From assembly GCA_031418715.1 (NCBI GenBank), contig JANOJL010000002.1:242320-306319 (forward strand): a stretch of DNA of 64,000 bases, written 5' to 3'. This document shows positions 51,489 through 59,638 of the stretch, piece after piece; position 1 is the first letter of the stretch, and each line of letters opens with the position of its first letter. Below the pieces are notes generated by a model. It searched no databases. It had not been told where the DNA came from and worked only from the letters and a program-made list of their open reading frames with translations. The position numbers were made by a program, and so were the translations under genes. Source of the DNA: JANMDU01 sp031418715 (GTDB lineage Bacteria; Pseudomonadota; Gammaproteobacteria; Burkholderiales; Burkholderiaceae_C).

Positions 51489-53274
51489 GGCCAAACCTTT
51501 TCTCGCGCTCATACGGGAACACATCATGCACATGCCCTGCTTTGATGCGATCTTTGTGACTTTGCCAGAAAGCCGCGTCGAGCAAATCAGCGTGATGCTG
51601 CATGAACACCTTGCGCACAGCATCATTGCCTAACAAAAACGGGCCGAAGGTTTCGGGAAACACATCGTTTTTCGCTACCGGATACCACACCTCTCCACTC
51701 ATCTCTTCTTCTTCATTGCGCGGCTGCGGCACACGGCGGAAATTGCAATCGGTGATATATTCGATTTCGTCGTAATCGTAGAAAACGACTTTGCCGTGGC
51801 GCGTGATGCCGAAATTCTTCCAAAGCATATCGCCGGGGAAGATATTGGCGCGCACCAAGTCTTTGATCGCATTTCCGTATTCGATCACAGCTCGCTCAAT
51901 CTGCGGCTGCGCACGTGGATCATGTTTCAGATCAAAGGCTTCTTGCAGATAAATGTTGAGCGGGATCATTCGCCGCTCAATGTAGAGATGCTTGATGATG
52001 ACTTCAATTTGGCCATCACCATCGCGGTCTGAAATCTCCAGCTGGCTAGGTGCGAATTTTTTGATCTCTTCAATCAGCTCATCTTCAAAGCGGATGCGCG
52101 GAAACGCCACTTCGCTGTATTCCAGCGTATCGGCCATTCGCCCCACACGATCATGTTGCTTCACCAGCAGATATTTGCCTTTGATCTGCTCGCGCGTCGT
52201 GTCTTTTGGCGGCGGGTAGTAATCCTTGATGAGCTTAAACACATAGGGGAAACTGGGCAGATCAAACACCAGCATCACCATACCTTTGATGCCTGGCGCG
52301 ATACGGAATTTATCGGAGCTGTGGCGCTGGTGGTATAGGAAATCACGGTAAAACAGCGTCTTTCCTTGCTTGGCTAGACCGAGCGCGTTGTAAATCTCCG
52401 CACGCGGTTTGCGCGGCATGAGGCTGCGCAGGAATTGCACATAGGCGCTGGGGATTTCCATATCGACGAGGAAATAAGCGCGAGCGAAGCTGAAAAGTAT
52501 GAGCAAATCGTCTTCGCCAAATAGTGCAGCATCAATCGTCAGTTTGCCACCTTCTTGGGTATGCAATACAGGCAGGGCAAACGGCACTTCATTGAAGCCA
52601 TTGATGATTTTTCCAATGATGTACGCGCCTTTGTTGCGGAAAAATAGATTCGAGAGTACTTGGATCTGAAAATTGGCGCGTATGCGAGCTTCCTTCAACT
52701 TCGATTCAAACGCCTGGAGAACATAGCCAGCATCGCGCTCTAAATCCTCAAACGGCGTGAGCAAGCGGAAATTCTCAATCGCGCGAACGATGTTCTCTTC
52801 CAAGGTTTGCGGCGTGGGGTAATAAGCCAGATAGGTTTGCTGCGCAGCGGGCTCATCGTTTTCAATGTATTCGGTGCTCACTGCGGGGCGTACGAAAATA
52901 AAATCGTTTTGAAAATACGTGCGGTGCAGGATTTTTGTCGTCACTGAATTGAAAAACGTCTCAGCCAGCTCAGGCTGATGGTGGTTGATTAACTGACCGA
53001 TGTAATGCAGCTTGATCTGCTGCCAAATTTCCATCGGCTGGTCGCCCGCTTTGAATTCTTTCTCCAGCCTTGCGACAGCTTCCTTGACCCTCAGATCGTA
53101 AAACTCAATCCGCTCGCGCTGCGCCCGCTGCTGGCCATGCCAATCTTGTGTTTCAAAACGATGCTTGGCGCGCTGGCTTTCTGCTCTGAACAGCTGATAG
53201 TGCCGATTAAAGCCATCGAGCATCGCGCGGGCGATATCGAATGCTATTGAAGAGTCTAGGCGCTGGGGGAACAT
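51481..53274 (-). CDS. aceK: isocitrate dehydrogenase kinase/phosphatase
   Basis: 597 residues, the length of AceK, which switches isocitrate dehydrogenase off and on and so steers carbon into the glyoxylate bypass. Start MFPQRLDSSIAFDIARAML is family-like. Conserved: PGIKGMVMLVFDLPSFPYVFK (ATP site), FYDYDEIEYITDCNFRRVP and GDMLWKNFGITRHGKVVF. aceA and aceB are not in the window. Terminates into the membrane protein gene. Confidence 0.96.
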   Translation of the reverse strand: MFPQRLDSSIAFDIARAMLDGFNRHYQLFRAESQRAKHRFETQDWHGQQRAQRERIEFYDLRVKEAVARLEKEFKAGDQPMEIWQQIKLHYIGQLINHHQPELAETFFNSVTTKILHRTYFQNDFIFVRPAVSTEYIENDEPAAQQTYLAYYPTPQTLEENIVRAIENFRLLTPFEDLERDAGYVLQAFESKLKEARIRANFQIQVLSNLFFRNKGAYIIGKIINGFNEVPFALPVLHTQEGGKLTIDAALFGEDDLLILFSFARAYFLVDMEIPSAYVQFLRSLMPRKPRAEIYNALGLAKQGKTLFYRDFLYHQRHSSDKFRIAPGIKGMVMLVFDLPSFPYVFKLIKDYYPPPKDTTREQIKGKYLLVKQHDRVGRMADTLEYSEVAFPRIRFEDELIEEIKKFAPSQLEISDRDGDGQIEVIIKHLYIERRMIPLNIYLQEAFDLKHDPRAQPQIERAVIEYGNAIKDLVRANIFPGDMLWKNFGITRHGKVVFYDYDEIEYITDCNFRRVPQPRNEEEEMSGEVWYPVAKNDVFPETFGPFLLGNDAVRKVFMQHHADLLDAAFWQSHKDRIKAGHVHDVFPYEREKRFGHA

Positions 53275-53300
53275 GTCTCCATCCTAACTGTTTTGCGCTC

Positions 53301-53430
53301 TGGTCTGAGCTCGCCGACTGCGCTTGGGGCATCCCACTGCGCGAATGTCCTCCGGCTGGCGCTGCGCGCGTGCCTCCCCCTCTACTTCGCTCCGCGAGAT
53401 ACCCCAACCGCAGCCGGCGAGCTCAGACCA
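53301..53430. repeat. 130-bp element with 16-bp perfect terminal inverted repeats
   Basis: TGGTCTGAGCTCGCCG at 53301-53316 and its exact complement at 53415-53430 flank an interior hairpin (CTTGGGGCATCCCACTGCGC against GCGAGATACCCCAACC). No gene. The interior resembles REP-like repeats I recall from Comamonadaceae; not verified. A dispersed repeat (copy 17) starts 13 bp further on. Confidence 0.7.
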
Positions 53431-53442
53431 TTGTGCAGAGAC

Positions 53443-53507
53443 GCTACAAAATAAATAGCACTCCGCGCAGTATCATTGCCGGCTACCCGCCTCTTTTGCT
53501 TCAAAAA
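53443..53507 (+). repeat. dispersed palindromic repeat, copy 17
   Basis: Orientation A: GCTACAAAATAAATAGCACTCCGCGCAGTATCATTGCCGGCTACCC then CTTTTGCTTCAAAAA. It covers the stop codon and last codons of the carbonic anhydrase gene. Confidence 0.85.
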
Positions 53508-54138
53508 CAGCATCTACAGCCGCCTTGTAAGCCGGCAGCACTTCCTCAGCCGCGCTCAAGCTCATCAGCAGATCGTGCAACACGCCATCGTGCACACCAT
53601 AAATCCAGCCGTGCACCGTCACCACTTGGCCACGCGCCCAAGCATCTTGCAGCACCGTACTCTGCGCCACATTGAGCACCTGATGAATCACGTTGATCTC
53701 GCACAACACATTCAGCCGCTGCTCTTTCGGTAAAGCAAACAACCGCACTGCATGCACATCGCGCACATCTTGAATATGCCGCAGCCAATTGTCTGCCAAG
53801 CCAATGCGCACATTGCCCAAAGCCGCCTGCACACCGCCGCAGCCGTAATGCCCACACACAATCACATGCTCGACTTTGAGCATATCCACCGCGTATTGCA
53901 CGGTAGACAGCGCATTCAAATCCGAATGCACCACCACATTGGCCACATTGCGATGCACAAACACCTCGCCCGGCTCCAGCCCGGTGATCTGATTGGCCGG
54001 CACCCGAGAATCTGAGCAACCCACCCACATGTAGCGCGGATTTTGCTGTTGACTTAGACCGGTAAAGAAACCCGGCTTGTCCCGCTCCATGGCGGCAGCC
54101 CATTGTTTGTTGTGGTTTAAAAGATGGCGAAGAGGCAT
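53473..54138 (-). CDS. can: beta-carbonic anhydrase
   Basis: 221 residues. Zinc ligands: WVGCSDSRVPANQITGL (Cys-x-Asp-x-Arg) and HVIVCGHYGCGGVQAAL (His-x2-Cys), plus LEPGEVFVHRNVANVV and HGWIYGVHDG. It closely matches E. coli Can. Reversible CO2 hydration in the cytoplasm. The 3' end of the gene lies in a dispersed repeat (EAGSRQ at the C-terminus), so that tail may be repeat-derived. Confidence 0.96.
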   Translation of the reverse strand: MPLRHLLNHNKQWAAAMERDKPGFFTGLSQQQNPRYMWVGCSDSRVPANQITGLEPGEVFVHRNVANVVVHSDLNALSTVQYAVDMLKVEHVIVCGHYGCGGVQAALGNVRIGLADNWLRHIQDVRDVHAVRLFALPKEQRLNVLCEINVIHQVLNVAQSTVLQDAWARGQVVTVHGWIYGVHDGVLHDLLMSLSAAEEVLPAYKAAVDAVFEAKEAGSRQ

Positions 54139-54142
54139 GCGG

Positions 54143-55342
54143 CTACTTCTTATCTCCGTGCTGATTCAACCAACGAAGATTTTCAACAGCATGTGAATTG
54201 CCAGTGTTGACGGCCATTTGCAAATACTTCCGAGCCTTCACGAAATCCTTGTTAACGTATTGGCCAGTCATGTAGAAGTAACCAATGCGATTCTGCGCGT
54301 ATGCTAAGCCGAGCTCCGATGCTCGTAAATAGTCCCGCTCCATCTCAGCATAATTCGTAAGCTTCTCATGCGCCCATCCTCTTTGGCTATGGACTTGCGC
54401 ATTTCCGGGTAAAACTACCAATAACTTCGAAGCTGTATCGCGCACGTCAATCCAATCCTCCAAATCATAGGCTAAGCGTATAGTTGCTCTGAGTGGTTCT
54501 TCAGCATATTGGCATAAGCCTGTCGCTTGCTTCCAAGTTTCAATCGCCTTTCGACGTTCTTTGCTAAGCACATCATAAAGAAATGCCTTTTGAATCAGAA
54601 TGCTGTACTGAAGATACCTAACAGCGCTTTCGGCGATTCCTATAGTGCCCACCTCTTTGTAGTATGAGTCTAGCATTTCATTTGAACCACCCCAGGCGGG
54701 AGAAATAGATTTTATTCTTGCTATTCGAGCAGAAAGGTTGTTCTTATCTGCTTGTTCAGCTTTGAGAAATATCAATGCATCAACATCTGCGCTGGCATTC
54801 GACCGCAGAATATTTATCATTGCAGCCATTGGTATCGCGGATGATTTGTTTAGAGATACAGCAACATCTAAATCTTTGAGCCCCTTTCTGTGCTCAGCAG
54901 CCATTGCTTCAAACTGCTCTTTCGAAGTTTCTCGAGCAAGCCCGGTTCCACGCTTCTTATATCCAAGTAAATCACGAAAGATGCCAGAACTCAAGTATGC
55001 CAAGAACGAATTTGGCCGATCTGACTTCCACTGTTCGATCAATGGTTCGAGTGATGCGTCGTCTGAGACCACTCTTTGAATTTCCTTGTATAGCAAAAAA
55101 TCCGGGTACCCAGGCTGACCAACTCGTGACAGTTTATCGTTCCATTCCTCCTCTAGAGCTACGAAATTTTTAGATTTCAAGTATCCCTGTAATCGAGGAA
55201 TGGTCGTGGTCAAGCTAGGACTGTCAGAGACTAGCTCACAACCTGCAAGGGTCTGCGCATTTACGACATTCGCTAAGGTTATGCAAAGCGAAATCAGTCC
55301 AGACTTGATGGAAAGCGAAAATCTTGAATGCTGCTGTTTCAT
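54143..55342 (-). CDS. exported hypothetical protein with Sel1/TPR-like repeats
   Basis: 399 residues. A signal peptide (IKSGLISLCITLANVVNAQTL) is followed by a helical body; the C-terminal part has Sel1/TPR-like repeats (DYLRASELGLAYAQNRIGYFYMTGQYVNKDFVKARKYLQMAVNTGNSHAVENL). The middle (PNSFLAYLSSGIFRDLLGYK) is similar to DUF4034-type periplasmic proteins, not certain. Composition is more AT-rich than the neighbours, which suggests acquisition. 4 nt from the carbonic anhydrase gene. Confidence 0.75.
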   Translation of the reverse strand: MKQQHSRFSLSIKSGLISLCITLANVVNAQTLAGCELVSDSPSLTTTIPRLQGYLKSKNFVALEEEWNDKLSRVGQPGYPDFLLYKEIQRVVSDDASLEPLIEQWKSDRPNSFLAYLSSGIFRDLLGYKKRGTGLARETSKEQFEAMAAEHRKGLKDLDVAVSLNKSSAIPMAAMINILRSNASADVDALIFLKAEQADKNNLSARIARIKSISPAWGGSNEMLDSYYKEVGTIGIAESAVRYLQYSILIQKAFLYDVLSKERRKAIETWKQATGLCQYAEEPLRATIRLAYDLEDWIDVRDTASKLLVVLPGNAQVHSQRGWAHEKLTNYAEMERDYLRASELGLAYAQNRIGYFYMTGQYVNKDFVKARKYLQMAVNTGNSHAVENLRWLNQHGDKK

Positions 55343-55420
55343 GAAATAGTCCTTCAGCTACTTGGCATTATTACCAAACACGTAGCTTCGTCAAACTTTT
55401 TTAATGGCTTCAGTATAAGC

Positions 55421-56599
55421 CTAAGCCGTCTCCGCAAACAACTCCCGCCCAATCAGCATTCGGCGAATCTCGCTCGTGCCGGCGCCGATTTCATAGAGTT
55501 TGGCGTCGCGCCACAGGCGACCTAGGGGGTATTCGTTGATATAGCCGTTGCCGCCGAAAATTTGGATGCCGTCGCCAGCCATTTTGGTGGCGTTTTCTGC
55601 GCACCAGAGGATGACGCTGGCGCAATCTTTGCGCACCTGGCGCACGTGTTCGCTGCCCAGCATGTCAAGGTTTTTGCCGATCTGATAGCAGAAGGCACGG
55701 CCTGCCTGCAAGATGGTGTACATGTCAGCCACTTTGCCTTGGATGAGCTGAAATTCGCCGATGCTGGTGCCGAATTGTTTGCGGTCATGGATGTAGGGAA
55801 TCACGTTGTCCATCACGGCTTGCATGATGCCAATCGGCCCCGCAGCGAGCACGGCGCGCTCGTAATCTAGGCCGCTCATGAGCACCTTCGCGCCGTTGTT
55901 CAAGCCGCCAATGATGTTTTGCGCGGGCACTTCCACGTCTTGAAACACCATCTCGCCGGTGTGTGAGCCGCGCATGCCGAGCTTGTCGAGCTTTTGTGCC
56001 GTGGAAAAACCTTTCATGCCTTTTTCGACTATGAAGGCTGTCACGCCGCGAGCGCCCATCTCGGGCTCAGTTTTCGCGTACACCACCATCGTGTCAGCGT
56101 CTGGCCCATTGGTGATCCACATTTTGTTGCCGTTGAGCAGGTAGTAGCCTCCCTTGTCTTCTGCTTTGAGCTTCATCGAGATCACGTCAGAGCCTGCGCC
56201 CGGCTCGCTCATTGCGAGCGCGCCAACATGTTCGCCTGAGATCAGCTTAGGCAAGTATTTGCTGCGCTGCTCGGCTGTGCCGTTACGGCGAATTTGGTTG
56301 ACGCAGAGATTGGAATGCGCACCGTAGCTCAGGCCAATCGAGGCCGATGCGCGGGAGATTTCTTCCATCGCAATCATGTGGGCGAGATAGCCCATGCCTG
56401 CGCCGCCATATTCTTCTTCGACCGTGATGCCGAGCACGCCGATCTCGCCCATTTTGCGCCACAAGTGCATGGGAAATTGGTCGTTTTTATCAGTATCGTG
56501 CGCCAAAGGCGCGATCTCAGCTTGTGCAAATTCGCGCACTGCATCTCGCAATGCGTCGATGTCTTCGCCGAGTTGGAAATTTAAGCCTGGTAAGTTCAT
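55421..56599 (-). CDS. liuA: isovaleryl-CoA dehydrogenase
   Basis: 392 residues of the acyl-CoA dehydrogenase family. The catalytic Glu is E247 in GLDYERAVLAAGPIG, the position specific to isovaleryl-CoA dehydrogenase. GYGAHSNLCVNQI-type region (SYGAHSNLCVNQIRRNGTAE), MSEPGAGSDVISM and WITNGPDADTMVVYAKT support it. It oxidises isovaleryl-CoA to 3-methylcrotonyl-CoA in leucine breakdown, passing electrons to ETF. Downstream liuB-E genes are not seen. In a run with a thioesterase and LiuR. Confidence 0.95.
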   Translation of the reverse strand: MNLPGLNFQLGEDIDALRDAVREFAQAEIAPLAHDTDKNDQFPMHLWRKMGEIGVLGITVEEEYGGAGMGYLAHMIAMEEISRASASIGLSYGAHSNLCVNQIRRNGTAEQRSKYLPKLISGEHVGALAMSEPGAGSDVISMKLKAEDKGGYYLLNGNKMWITNGPDADTMVVYAKTEPEMGARGVTAFIVEKGMKGFSTAQKLDKLGMRGSHTGEMVFQDVEVPAQNIIGGLNNGAKVLMSGLDYERAVLAAGPIGIMQAVMDNVIPYIHDRKQFGTSIGEFQLIQGKVADMYTILQAGRAFCYQIGKNLDMLGSEHVRQVRKDCASVILWCAENATKMAGDGIQIFGGNGYINEYPLGRLWRDAKLYEIGAGTSEIRRMLIGRELFAETA

Positions 56600-56600
56600 C

Positions 56601-57023
56601 TCAATACCTCTTTTCTATATAAATCATGGTCGCTTGCATGAAGCCGCAGCTTTTGCGCACGCCCTCTTTCACATCAAAAATTTCTGCTTGGCAAACCGCC
56701 AACGTGCGCCCAGCGCGTTTGACTTCACCCACGCAATGCACGCTCGCACCAGTCGCCGGCGCAGCAAAATTGATCTTGTATTCCACGGAAGTCACTTCCA
56801 TGCCCTCGGGCGCAACCGTGAGTGCCGCATAGCCGCAGGAAATATCGGCCAATGCGCCTAAAGCGCCACCGTGAAACGCGCCTTGCTGCTGCGTCACTTT
56901 TTCACTCATCGGCAGCGCAAATTCCACGCGCCCACTTTCTACGCTCACCAGCTCGCAGCCAAGGGCTTGCATCATGCCTTGGCGCTTGAAGCTCTCTTCA
57001 ATACGTTGATACATTGCGTTCAT
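56601..57023 (-). CDS. PaaI-type thioesterase
   Basis: 140 residues, hot-dog fold: QQGAFHGGALGALADISCGYAA contains the HGG active-site motif with the following Asp, and VTSVEYKINFAAPATG is typical of PaaI-like thioesterases. It hydrolyses acyl-CoA; substrate probably short or branched chain by context. It overlaps LiuR by 4 nt and precedes liuA by 1 nt. Confidence 0.93.
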   Translation of the reverse strand: MNAMYQRIEESFKRQGMMQALGCELVSVESGRVEFALPMSEKVTQQQGAFHGGALGALADISCGYAALTVAPEGMEVTSVEYKINFAAPATGASVHCVGEVKRAGRTLAVCQAEIFDVKEGVRKSCGFMQATMIYIEKRY

Positions 57024-57418
57024 TTCGTCTTCTCACTCTTGGCCAGCAGCGCCTTTGCTTCGCGCTCATGAGTTTTGATTTCATCGAGCTGTACTTGAAG
57101 CTCCGCCAGCTGGCCTTCCATCTCTGTGCGATGCGCACCGAGCACCGTGAGGAATTTTTTCAGCTGCGAGCCGGTATCGCGCGGGCTTTCATACATGTCA
57201 ATGATTTCTTTGGCTTCTGTGAGCGAGAAACCCAGCCGCTTGGCACGCAGCGTGAGCTTCAAACGCGTGCGATCTTTTGCGCTATACACCCGCGATCGGC
57301 CGCCTGTGCCTGTGCGTTCGGGCATGAGTAGCCCCAAGTCTTCGTAGAAGCGGATCGCGCGTGTGGTCAAATCAAATTCGCGCGCCAAATCGCTGATCGA
57401 GTAAGTGTGTGTTGCCAT
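57020..57418 (-). CDS. liuR: MerR-type regulator LiuR
   Basis: 132 residues. MerR winged helix: YSISDLAREFDLTTRAIRFY and YEDLGLLMPERTGTGGRSRVY; a coiled coil then ends the protein (no metal-binding cysteines). The short size, this sequence and the downstream liuA match LiuR, the repressor of leucine/isovalerate catabolism in proteobacteria. A palindromic operator at 57464-57487 lies between this gene and the divergent MBL gene. Confidence 0.92.
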   Translation of the reverse strand: MATHTYSISDLAREFDLTTRAIRFYEDLGLLMPERTGTGGRSRVYSAKDRTRLKLTLRAKRLGFSLTEAKEIIDMYESPRDTGSQLKKFLTVLGAHRTEMEGQLAELQVQLDEIKTHEREAKALLAKSEKTK

Positions 57419-57463
57419 TGGGACAGATGCTGATGCGGTTATTCGATTACATTCAAACTATCA

Positions 57464-57487
57464 GTTGACGTTTACGTTAACGTCAAC
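57464..57487. promoter_or_regulatory. LiuR operator
   Basis: GTTGACGTTTACGTTAACGTCAAC, a 24-bp palindrome (outer GTTGACGTT/AACGTCAAC), 46 bp before liuR and 35 bp before the divergent MBL gene. It fits the known LiuR-type TTGACGTxAACGTCAA motif and could control both directions. Confidence 0.7.
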
Positions 57488-57521
57488 ATTAACATCGAAT
57501 ATACATCGAAATTTAACCTCC

Positions 57522-58598
57522 ATGAATCTTCTGGAACAAGCGCTCACCTACCCGCTCGACACCCCTACAGGCGAGACCTTGCCCGCCCCCGGTCACACGC
57601 TGACTCTCGCGCCCGGTGTGAAATGGATTCGTATGGCGCTGCCCTTCGCGCTCAACCACATCAACCTTTGGTTGCTTCGCGACACGCTTGGCGGCCGCGA
57701 GGGTTGGACGGTGGTGGATTGCTGCATTGATCATGCTCAAAGCCGTGAGCAGTGGCATCAAATTTTTGCAAATGAACTCGAAGGTTTGCCGATCCTGCGC
57801 GTGATTGCCACCCACATGCATCCTGACCACATTGGTCTCGCGCATTTCCTTTGTGACCATTGGACTACGCCAGACTGGACTTGCCGCCTATGGATCAGCG
57901 CCACCGATTACAACGCCGCCCGCATGGCCTGCCAAGTGGCCGCAGGGCATGGCGGCGAGGCAGCAGCAAGCTTCGTTGCATCGCATGGCATCAGCAATCC
58001 AGAATTCCTCGGCATGATTCGTGAGCGCACCAGCTATTACGCCAATCTCGTGCCGCGTGTGCCGAGCAATTATGTGCGCCTGATGGACGGCATGAAGCTC
58101 TCCATCGGCGGAAACGATTGGCATTGCATCTCAGGCTACGGCCACGCCCCCGAACACATCGCCCTACATTGCCCCGCACTGAATCTACTGATCAGCGGCG
58201 ACATGATCTTGCCGCGCATCTCCACCAATGTCAGCGTGTATGACTTAGAGCCCGAGGCCAATCCGCTCGCTCTTTTTCTGGATTCGATCAACCGCTTCAC
58301 GCCCTTGTCGCCAGACACGCTCACGCTGCCGAGCCACGGCAAGCCCTTCATTGGCCTGCATGAGCGTATCCGCCAGCTGCATGCGCACCATGCTGATCGT
58401 CTGCAAGAGGTGATCGACGCTTGCAAGCAAAGCCCGCAGACCGCACACGACATCGTCGCCATCATGTTCAAGCGCCAGCTCGATCTGCATCAACTCACCT
58501 TCGCGCAAGGCGAGGCACTGGCGCATTTACATAAGCTGTGGTTCGAAGGCCAACTGCGGCGCACCCTTGCAAACGGTGTGTATCGTTTCAGTATCTGA
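57522..58598 (+). CDS. MBL-fold metallo-hydrolase
   Basis: 358 residues from the ATG at 57522; the longer frame runs through the operator region. Metal motif VIATHMHPDHIGLAHFL (HxHxDH), then WHCISGYGHAPEHIALHCP and LLISGDMILPRISTNVS. The N-terminal part (PGVKWIRMALPFALNHINLW) is typical of a family close to hydroxyacylglutathione hydrolases, often linked to branched-chain acyl-CoA genes. The shared operator with liuR supports a role in this pathway. Confidence 0.9.
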   Translation: MNLLEQALTYPLDTPTGETLPAPGHTLTLAPGVKWIRMALPFALNHINLWLLRDTLGGREGWTVVDCCIDHAQSREQWHQIFANELEGLPILRVIATHMHPDHIGLAHFLCDHWTTPDWTCRLWISATDYNAARMACQVAAGHGGEAAASFVASHGISNPEFLGMIRERTSYYANLVPRVPSNYVRLMDGMKLSIGGNDWHCISGYGHAPEHIALHCPALNLLISGDMILPRISTNVSVYDLEPEANPLALFLDSINRFTPLSPDTLTLPSHGKPFIGLHERIRQLHAHHADRLQEVIDACKQSPQTAHDIVAIMFKRQLDLHQLTFAQGEALAHLHKLWFEGQLRRTLANGVYRFSI

Positions 58599-58659
58599 AG
58601 AAAGCCGCTTCTCGTTCATCCTAGAATACAAGCAGTCTCGATCTTAAAAAGAATGATAT

Positions 58660-58723
58660 GCTATTAATATAATAGCACTCTACGCATATAATATAACGGT
58701 TAATCACCGATTTCATTAAAAAT
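58660..58723 (+). repeat. dispersed palindromic repeat, copy 18
   Basis: Orientation A: GCTATTAATATAATAGCACTCTACGCATATAATATAACGGTTAATCACCGATTTCATTAAAAAT. The cleanest A copy next to copy 20. Confidence 0.92.
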
Positions 58724-58738
58724 TTCCCGAATTCACTC

Positions 58739-59473
58739 ATGCGCGTCTTGCCAGCCCTTCTCAAGCTATCGCGCTGCCTCTTGCATTTGCTGCATGGCAT
58801 GTGGACGATCATCACGCGGTTTTCAAGCGCCACACATGCGCAGCGCTCGCAGCATGTGGCCGATTGGTCTACGCGTTTCCTAGAGTTGCTCGGCGTGACA
58901 GTTCGTGTGAACGGCCAACCGCTGCAAAAAGGCCCGCTCATGGTGGTGATCAACCATGTCTCATGGCTCGATATTTTGGTCGTCCTCGCTGCGCAGCCGG
59001 TATGCTTTGTCTCCAAATCCGAAGTGCGGCATTGGCCCGTCATCGGCTGGCTGGCTACAAACGTCGGCACACTTTACATCGAACGCACCAACCGCCGCGA
59101 TGCCCTGCGCGTGGTGCATCAAGTGGCAGAAAATCTGCAAGCAGGCCACATGATCGCCATCTTCCCCGAAGGCACCACGAGCAACGGCAAACAGCTCCTG
59201 CCCTTCCACGCCAACCTCCTACAAGCCGCCATCGCATCCTGCAGCCCCGTGCAACCCATCGCCCTGCGTTTTCTGGATGCCAATGGAAGCTTAAGCATGA
59301 GCCCGATCTACGTCGACGACGACACCTTGCTCTCCTCAGTCTGGCGAATGATGTGCGCCGATCCCGTCATAGCGCAACTCGATTTCATGCCGCCCCTACC
59401 AAGCGAAGGCCAAGATCGCCGTGAGTTGGCAGCGCAGTTGCAGCAACTCATTTCTAAGAGTTTGGGATACTAG
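58739..59473 (+). CDS. plsC: 1-acyl-sn-glycerol-3-phosphate acyltransferase
   Basis: 244 residues. Acyltransferase motifs: VINHVSWLDILVVLA (H-x4-D), IERTNRRDALRVVHQVA and IAIFPEGTTSNGKQLLPFHANL. It makes phosphatidic acid from lysophosphatidic acid at the inner membrane. N-terminal hydrophobic segment about 10-30. Start chosen at 58739 (MRVLPALLKLSR), just after copy 18. Confidence 0.93.
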   Translation: MRVLPALLKLSRCLLHLLHGMWTIITRFSSATHAQRSQHVADWSTRFLELLGVTVRVNGQPLQKGPLMVVINHVSWLDILVVLAAQPVCFVSKSEVRHWPVIGWLATNVGTLYIERTNRRDALRVVHQVAENLQAGHMIAIFPEGTTSNGKQLLPFHANLLQAAIASCSPVQPIALRFLDANGSLSMSPIYVDDDTLLSSVWRMMCADPVIAQLDFMPPLPSEGQDRRELAAQLQQLISKSLGY

Positions 59474-59537
59474 TTTTTAAAGCCTTTCGGCCATGTAGCC
59501 ATCGTATTTATTGCGCAGGGCGCTATTGAATTGTGAG
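59474..59537 (-). repeat. dispersed palindromic repeat, copy 19
   Basis: Orientation B: TTTTTAAAGCCTTTCGGCC, ATGTAGCCATCGTATTTATTGCGCAGGGCGCTATTGAA. It starts right after the plsC stop. With copy 20 it forms an inverted pair. Confidence 0.8.
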
Positions 59538-59570
59538 TATTGGCGTGCAGAGCGCAACACACAGCACGCT

Positions 59571-59638
59571 GCTACTATTAATTCAATAGCACGCCACGCA
59601 GTAAATATAACGGGTAGAGGCCGATTTCTCTTAAAAAT
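59571..59638 (+). repeat. dispersed palindromic repeat, copy 20
   Basis: Orientation A: GCTACTATTAATTCAATAGCACGCCACGCAGTAAATATAACGGGTAGAGGCCGATTTCTCTTAAAAAT. It ends one base before the stop of the ABC ATPase gene. A very complete copy, good as a consensus. Confidence 0.93.
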
